Below, piece by piece: positions 5,863 through 10,275 of a DNA stretch of 10,275 bases. Position 1 is the first letter of the stretch, and each line of letters opens with the position of its first letter. The notes under the pieces were generated by a model, which worked only from the letters and a program-made list of their open reading frames with translations, made no database searches and was not told the DNA's origin. Source of the DNA: Anaerolineae bacterium (lineage in GTDB: Bacteria; Chloroflexota; Anaerolineae; 4572-78; J111); NCBI GenBank assembly GCA_020433835.1, contig JAGRBY010000227.1:1-10275 (forward strand), written 5' to 3'. The translations under genes were made by a program, and so were the position numbers.

Positions 5863-8031
5863 AGCCAAGGGCATCGACGCCTCAAGAATATGGCGTAAAT
5901 ACGTCAAAACCTCATCATTGCTCAATCCCGATAAATTTGAAACCATCATCGTCTGTCCCCCCAATTTTCGCTCATCGTCGATTGTTCCGATGTTGGCGGT
6001 AATCATGGCAATCGGCAAATCGTTCAAATGAGGCTCATCACGAATGTAACGCAGCAGGGTGTAACCGTCCATCTTGGGCATGCTAATATCCATCAGCACC
6101 AAGTCGGGCCGCTGCCGACGCAATAGCGCTAACCCTTCATCGCCGTTACCGGCGCGAATAATTTCATACTCCTGCCCGTGCGTTTGCAACAGCCGGGTTA
6201 GCAAGTTACCCATCCGCGGATCGTCGTCAATGACCAAAATACGCCCGCGCTCGAGGCCCAGGCGATCCAGCAGCGCCACCAAGGCCGAGCGGGTAACCGG
6301 TTTGACCAGATAATCTTTCACGCCGAGCGCCTGCCCTAACTGGGTTGGCCCCACCAGCGGACACATAATTACCGGCAGCGAAACGTCGGCAGAATGCTCT
6401 TGCAACTGTAAAATTTGCCGCCAGGCTTGGTCTTTTTGCGCCAGGTTGATGATGATCGCCCCGGCTTGCGTATCGCGGATGCGCCGGCCTATGTCGGCTC
6501 CGGCTTCAAACGGCACCACCTGCACGCCATCCACCGCCTCTTCGATGATCTGGCCGATGTAGGGATCAGGATCGAACAGTAAAACCTTGCGGCTGCGACT
6601 GCTGGGCGTTCGCACGCTCAGGCCGGTTTCAGCCGTTTCCTCAGCGAAAAATAGGGGCGGATGAAAGGGCAACGTAAAATAAAACCGGCTGCCCTGCCCC
6701 GGAACACCTGCGCTTTCCACCCAAATACGCCCGCCGTGCATTTCTACAAACCGCTTGCTGATGGCCAAGCCCAAACCGCTGCCCTGCTGGTTAACGAATG
6801 AGGTGCTGTCGATCTGTTGAAATTCCTTAAAGACGAGCGGCTGGGCTTGAGCCGGAATACCGATGCCGGTATCGGCCACGACAATTTCTACATGGGTGTC
6901 TTTCGCCTTGGCCTCGACCGTAATGCTGCCTTGTTCGGTGAAGCGGCGGGCGTTGTTCAACAGGTTTAAGATAACCTGGCTGACTCTGGCCCGGTCGATG
7001 ACCAACGATGGTATGGTATCGGGCACATGAGCCACCAGCTTAACGGCTTTATCCCGCAACAGCGGGCGGATGACGCTGATGGCTTCCGTAATCACATCTT
7101 TCAACCCGGTTGGTTCGGGATGGATGCGCATCTCTTTGGCCTCGATGCGCGACAGGCTCAACACGTCATCCGTAAGCTGAAGCAGATGCTTGCTGCTGCG
7201 ATAGATCTCGCGGATATCGCCCCGGTATTGCGGCGGCAGCGGCACACTGTAGCTGGCCGGCGACAGATACATCATCTCGCTAAAGGCCATGACCACATTG
7301 AGTGGCGTGCGCAGTTCGTGGCTAATGTTGGTGGCAAACTGCTGCTTGGCCAGCCGGGCTTCGTCGGCGGCCCGGTGCGCCCGGGCCAGATCGTAATTGA
7401 GCCGTTCGAGTTGGGTGTAGGCCACATCCAACGATTTCAAAGCACGAGCCAACTCGCCCTGGCGATCAAGAAGCTGCTTCTCATTTTCCTGCACGGCCAT
7501 GGTTCTATCCCATGCCCAATACAACGTATGATACAGATTACGCACCGTCAGCGACGATGAGACACCAACAAGCACAATCACCAGAACCGGGGCCAACAGT
7601 TCCTCCGAAACAAGCGACAGGCCCAGATGATAATAACCTATGCCGAGAATAGCGGCACTGGACAGAAGTGTGACCGCCACCACTGAGCGCAGACCGAAAA
7701 GCAACCCGGTCAACCCCACCACAATAGCCATAAGGTAAGGAGCCGACGGCGTTGCCAGCAGCCACATATTGGTCAGGTTCGCCGCTGCAATACCGGCAAT
7801 CAACGCGGCGGAGGCCAGTGAGACATTGCGTCTACGCGTAAAAAAGGCAATGGTCAACCCAACCGCCAGCAGCATCGGCCCCCAAAAGGCCGCCCCGATA
7901 GGGTTGAGCGGTCGAAACAGGATGACATACCATACATACAGCGCAATCATGACCCCAAACAAAACCGGGCGCAGCGACTCCTCGCGTAAATAGCCCAGGT
8001 CGTCGGGGGTTCCAAATTCTGTTCTTTCCAT
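5797..8031 (-). CDS. Membrane hybrid histidine kinase with two C-terminal receiver domains
   Basis: This 744-residue sensor has five or six membrane segments at ~22-165 with short loops and no large outside domain, so it probably senses through the membrane. A coiled coil at ~178-235 follows. The HisKA domain has the phospho-accepting His238 ([10 protein letters not shown]). The ATPase domain (~340-456) has Asn356/Asn360, DTGIG at 387-391 and GSGLGL at 417-422, so the kinase core looks active. Receiver 1 (~481-590) has Asn529 where the acceptor Asp belongs but keeps Lys577-Pro. Receiver 2 (~597-716) keeps Asp602-604 and acceptor Asp648 but has Ser698-Asn699 where Lys-Pro is expected. Residues 719-744 lie beyond the last receiver and are encoded antisense to the end of the response regulator gene. 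The ATG at 8031 is chosen because AAGGAG lies 8 nt upstream; a longer frame up to 8145 runs into a repeat element. Confidence 0.9.
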   Translation of the reverse strand: MERTEFGTPDDLGYLREESLRPVLFGVMIALYVWYVILFRPLNPIGAAFWGPMLLAVGLTIAFFTRRRNVSLASAALIAGIAAANLTNMWLLATPSAPYLMAIVVGLTGLLFGLRSVVAVTLLSSAAILGIGYYHLGLSLVSEELLAPVLVIVLVGVSSSLTVRNLYHTLYWAWDRTMAVQENEKQLLDRQGELARALKSLDVAYTQLERLNYDLARAHRAADEARLAKQQFATNISHELRTPLNVVMAFSEMMYLSPASYSVPLPPQYRGDIREIYRSSKHLLQLTDDVLSLSRIEAKEMRIHPEPTGLKDVITEAISVIRPLLRDKAVKLVAHVPDTIPSLVIDRARVSQVILNLLNNARRFTEQGSITVEAKAKDTHVEIVVADTGIGIPAQAQPLVFKEFQQIDSTSFVNQQGSGLGLAISKRFVEMHGGRIWVESAGVPGQGSRFYFTLPFHPPLFFAEETAETGLSVRTPSSRSRKVLLFDPDPYIGQIIEEAVDGVQVVPFEAGADIGRRIRDTQAGAIIINLAQKDQAWRQILQLQEHSADVSLPVIMCPLVGPTQLGQALGVKDYLVKPVTRSALVALLDRLGLERGRILVIDDDPRMGNLLTRLLQTHGQEYEIIRAGNGDEGLALLRRQRPDLVLMDISMPKMDGYTLLRYIRDEPHLNDLPIAMITANIGTIDDERKLGGQTMMVSNLSGLSNDEVLTYLRHILEASMPLALPHGNQAIQRSQQVGLDNGFA

Positions 8032-8039
8032 CCGCGTGT

Positions 8040-8045
8040 CTCCTT
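8040..8045 (-). promoter_or_regulatory. Ribosome binding site that sets the start of the hybrid kinase
   Basis: AAGGAG on the minus strand lies 8 nt before the ATG at 8031. The alternative upstream ATG at 8145 has no such site and sits inside a palindromic repeat, so the 38 extra residues are rejected. Confidence 0.8.
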
Positions 8046-8079
8046 GTGTTATCGCCTTGAGCTGAAGTAACTCCTCAGG

Positions 8080-8275
8080 CATGTCATTTCGAGCAATCCA
8101 TAATCCTTGAATAACAGGATTACGCCATCGGTAATGAACAAGCACCCTTCGATACGCTACGCTACTCAGGATGCTTGTTCATTAGCAGCGACGAAGGAGC
8201 GAGAAATCCCCCCAAACCTCTGTTGACACAACCATCGCGGGGATTTCTCGGCAAAAAACGCCTCGAAATGACATG
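8080..8275. mobile_element. 196-bp MITE-like inverted-repeat element carrying a nested hairpin
   Basis: The ends are perfect 14-bp inverted repeats: CATGTCATTTCGAG at 8080-8093 and CTCGAAATGACATG at 8262-8275. A second inverted pair lies inside: CGAGAAATCCCC at 8200-8211 and GGGGATTTCTCG at 8239-8250. TCATTTCGAG...GAGAAATC hairpins of this type are familiar as dispersed non-coding repeats in several bacterial phyla. On the right the two arm pieces are 11 bp apart, but on the left they are ~106 bp apart, because a separate hairpin and flanking bases occupy that arm. There is no coding capacity. It sits 49 bp upstream of the hybrid kinase start codon. I infer a non-autonomous mobile repeat later hit by a second repeat. 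Confidence 0.65.
8101..8184. repeat. Inner hairpins inserted in the left arm of the larger repeat
   Basis: TAATGAACAAGCA at 8132-8144 pairs perfectly over 13 bp with TGCTTGTTCATTA at 8172-8184. The 27-bp loop contains CCCTTCGATACGCTACGCTACTCAGG, itself of the CTTCG...CAGG repeat type. Just to the left, TAATCCT at 8101-8107 pairs with AGGATTA at 8116-8122. These separate palindromes interrupt an arm that is short on the other side of the enclosing element. Confidence 0.6.
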
Positions 8276-8382
8276 TGGAGGGTGAGGTGTTACGAGCCGC
8301 AATTATATGTCCGGGTCGGGCGTGTTCAAAATCGACACAAACCGGCCACCGAAGGAGCAGCTATTATATGAGTTACGCAGTT

Positions 8383-8461
8383 CATATCATTTCTAAGCCG
8401 AAGGCGAGAAACTCCTACAGCGTTCGGTTTCAGACAACGTTTTTGGGGGATTTCTCGCTCC
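8383..8461. repeat. Second, degenerate member of the same inverted-repeat family
   Basis: CATATCATTTCTAAGC at 8383-8398 and GCGAGAAACTCC at 8404-8415 follow the order of the left arm of the 8080-8275 element, with several changes. GGGGATTTCTCGCTCC at 8446-8461 is its right inner arm. GCGAGAAA at 8404-8411 pairs perfectly with TTTCTCGC at 8451-8458. The outer right arm is not recognisable. Bases 8276-8382, between the two elements, hold no gene or clear motif. Confidence 0.5.
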
Positions 8462-8540
8462 TATAAGCCTGCCCGGAGAGCTTCCTGAGACTCTGTTACT
8501 TCTGCTACCCTATTGCTTTTAGCCCTTTCTCAGAATTTTC

Positions 8541-8549
8541 TGGTATAAT
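8541..8549 (+). promoter_or_regulatory. Extended -10 promoter of the BTAD-kinase gene
   Basis: TGGTATAAT is an extended -10 element with TATAAT at 8544-8549, 26 bp upstream of the start codon. No good -35 hexamer is present at 16-18 bp. AAAGGAG at 8560-8566 is the ribosome binding site, 9 nt before the ATG. The untranslated leader would be only about 20 nt. Confidence 0.65.
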
Positions 8550-8575
8550 GCCGGGGTGTAAAGGAGCATCCCCCC

Positions 8576-10275
8576 ATGGCCGGCTTAAAACTGTTTCTCT
8601 TTGGCTCACCGCGTGTAGAGTTGGATGATGCATCGGTTGATATTCCCCGGCGCAAAGCGATGGCGTTGCTTGCATACTTAGCGGTAAATCATCAACTGCA
8701 CAGTCGCGATGCCTTAGGTACGTTATTTTACCCCGATAATGATCAAAGCCGGGCCAGAGGCTATCTGCGACGCGACCTGGCTGTTCTCAACAGCAATCTG
8801 GGCAGCGAGTGGTTTTCAACCGATCGTGAGTCGATTGAACTAACCTATAATGGGCCAACCTCATCCGCTTCATCTGATACAACCCCGCCTATTTGGCTGG
8901 ATGTCAAACAATTTCAACAGCTTGTTACCGCCGGGCGTCAGCATGACCATGGCTCGAAAACCATTTGCTCCGAATGCCGGCCGCTGCTCAGTCAGGCAGT
9001 CGAGCTTTACACCAGCGATTTTCTGACGGGCTTTTCACTGCGCGATTGCCCGGAGTTTGATGATTGGCAGTTCTTCCAGGCCGAAAGCTTGCGTCAAGAC
9101 CTGGCCAATACCTTGCAACGTTTAGTTGTGGGCTGCAGCGAGCAGAACGATTTCGAAAAGGCCATTCCTTACGCCCGACGCTGGGTAGCGCTCGATCCCC
9201 TGCACGAACCGGCCCAGCGCCAGCTTATTCAACTCTATGACCAGGCTGACCAATCATCGGCGGCCATCCGCCAGTATGAAGAATTCACCCAACTCTTAGA
9301 AGAAGAGTTGGGCTTGCCCCCCACGGAAGAAACAACCACGCTTTATGAAGCCATCAAAGCCAAACGCTTGCTTAATCCCTACCTAAAAAACGCCCGACCA
9401 CCCGCCGAGAGTAAAACGTCAAAACCGGAGCAAAACCAGCCCCCTTCCCCGACCGAGCGCTATGAAACGCTGGAGGAAATTGGTCGCGGCGGGTTCGCCA
9501 CCGTTTACCGCAGCCACGACAAAGTACTCGACCGTTCTGTGGCTTTAAAGGAGTTGAGTTCGCACCTGCTGGCCGACAAAGGCTGGATCGCCCGCTTTCG
9601 GCAGGAAGCCAAACTCATCGCCCGCCTCGACCATCCACGTATCGTCACCATTCACGATGTCGGGCCGACCTTTATTGTGATGCGGCTGGTCAACGGCCCC
9701 AGCCTGGCCGAACGGCTGGCCGAGCGCACCCGCCTGCCCTGGGCCGAAACCCTTGACATCATCACCGCCGTCGCCGAGGCGCTCGATTACGCCCACAAGC
9801 AAGGCATATTGCATCGTGATCTCAAACCGGCCAACATTCTGCTCGACCCGGAACGCGGCCCGCTGCTAAGTGACTTTGGTCTGGCGAAACTGATGAGCGA
9901 GAACAGCCTCAGCCAAAGCGGCAACGTCGTCGGCACGCCCTACTACATCGCGCCCGAAGTTTGGGATGGCGAAGAGGCTACCCCCCAAACCGACACCTAC
10001 GCCCTGGGCTGTATTCTGTACGAGATGTTAACCGGCCAAAAGCTTTTCTTTGGCGAAACGCCACCTACGGTCATGGCCGCCCATTTCCAAACGCCGGGCT
10101 ATCCCACCCGCTGGCCCGACGATGTACCGACCGGCATCACGGCGGTATTGAACAAAGCTTTGGCCCGTAACCCTCAAGAGCGCTACGCCACGGCCAACGA
10201 TCTGGTCCAGACGCTCAAATCGCTTGAGGCGGGGACAATGGAAGCGGTCTCGCCAGTACCGGTCAAATCGGATGC
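8576..10275 (+). CDS. BTAD (SARP-type) regulator fused to a Hanks-type Ser/Thr protein kinase, open at right edge
   Basis: At least 566 residues are encoded with no stop before the edge. Residues 4-90 resemble the winged-helix module before BTAD domains (KLFLFGSPRVEL, then LLAYLAVN, RRDLAVLNSNLG). Residues ~110-262 are a helical-repeat BTAD (AVELYTSDFLTGFSLRD, YARRWVALDPLHEPAQRQL, QYEEFTQLLEEELGLPPTEE). A Pro/Ser/Lys-rich linker leads at ~297 to a complete kinase domain. It has a Gly-rich loop (GRGGFATV, 303-310), Lys325 in VALK, Glu344 in helix C, the catalytic loop HRDLKPAN (413-420, Asp415), DFG (433-435), APE (459-461), and DTYALGCILYEMLTG after it, so it should be catalytically active. 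The C-terminus (sensor, membrane segment or ATPase) is outside the window. BTAD proteins in this phylum more often carry ATPase/TPR modules. I infer that the kinase couples phosphorylation to DNA binding or to BTAD protein contacts. The ATG at 8576 has an AAAGGAG site and an extended -10 promoter upstream. Confidence 0.88.
   Translation, partial: MAGLKLFLFGSPRVELDDASVDIPRRKAMALLAYLAVNHQLHSRDALGTLFYPDNDQSRARGYLRRDLAVLNSNLGSEWFSTDRESIELTYNGPTSSASSDTTPPIWLDVKQFQQLVTAGRQHDHGSKTICSECRPLLSQAVELYTSDFLTGFSLRDCPEFDDWQFFQAESLRQDLANTLQRLVVGCSEQNDFEKAIPYARRWVALDPLHEPAQRQLIQLYDQADQSSAAIRQYEEFTQLLEEELGLPPTEETTTLYEAIKAKRLLNPYLKNARPPAESKTSKPEQNQPPSPTERYETLEEIGRGGFATVYRSHDKVLDRSVALKELSSHLLADKGWIARFRQEAKLIARLDHPRIVTIHDVGPTFIVMRLVNGPSLAERLAERTRLPWAETLDIITAVAEALDYAHKQGILHRDLKPANILLDPERGPLLSDFGLAKLMSENSLSQSGNVVGTPYYIAPEVWDGEEATPQTDTYALGCILYEMLTGQKLFFGETPPTVMAAHFQTPGYPTRWPDDVPTGITAVLNKALARNPQERYATANDLVQTLKSLEAGTMEAVSPVPVKSD

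Noticed and set aside
8032..8145. N-terminal extension of the hybrid kinase frame by 38 residues
   Set aside because: It is encoded partly inside the palindromic element and has no ribosome binding site, whereas the ATG at 8031 has AAGGAG at good spacing.
8275..8466. 63-residue plus-strand reading frame
   Set aside because: It is made from repeat sequence and spacer, with no ribosome binding site or protein-like composition.
9545..9814. 89-residue minus-strand frame inside the kinase domain
   Set aside because: It is antisense to intact kinase motifs and has no start signals.

Overview
The window looks like a chromosomal segment of a filamentous-type Chloroflexota bacterium, most likely Anaerolineae-like. 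This is inferred from protein style, not from a search. The indicators are a secreted sugar-binding lipoprotein with a long Glu/Ala/Pro linker after the lipobox, a BTAD-type regulator whose sequence pattern is typical of that phylum, a response regulator with an N-terminal helix-turn-helix-like domain, and intergenic spaces packed with palindromic repeats. Coding DNA is GC-rich and intergenic DNA is clearly more AT-rich.

Layout from left to right. (1) Bases 2-568 (+) are the C-terminal part of an integrase-type (IS481-like) transposase cut by the window edge. It is followed by a pair of 19-bp direct repeats that probably mark the right end of the insertion sequence. (2) Bases 653-806 hold one imperfect hairpin and then three near-perfect 24-nt hairpins spaced at exactly 28 nt. 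(3) Bases 820-4234 (-) are a sugar-type ABC importer operon, transcribed in the order binding lipoprotein, MalF-type permease, MalG-type permease. A strong stem-loop separates the first two genes. No ATPase gene is present. (4) Bases 4235-4677 are a divergent intergenic region with a 132-bp palindromic element and an extended -10 promoter flanked by GTGCCA half-sites. (5) Bases 4678-5862 (+) encode a response regulator with an N-terminal helical/HTH-like domain, a degenerate ATPase-like middle and an intact receiver domain. (6) Bases 5797-8031 (-) encode a membrane hybrid histidine kinase with two C-terminal receiver domains. It converges on the response regulator gene and overlaps its end by 66 bp. 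(7) Bases 8032-8575 are a divergent spacer largely occupied by a nested, MITE-like inverted-repeat element and a degenerate relative of it. (8) Bases 8576-10275 (+) are a large gene open at the right edge that fuses a SARP/BTAD-type transcription-regulator module to a complete Hanks-type Ser/Thr kinase domain.

Working picture (inference): a sugar uptake operon stands next to a signalling block made of a sensor kinase, a response regulator and a BTAD-kinase fusion. The kinase and regulator genes are convergent neighbours and are plausible partners. No sequence evidence ties them to the transporter beyond adjacency. The most unusual items are the evenly spaced hairpin triplet, the BTAD-Ser/Thr kinase fusion, the complementary decay of the two receiver domains in the hybrid kinase, the pseudo-ATPase inside the response regulator, and the nested repeat element.
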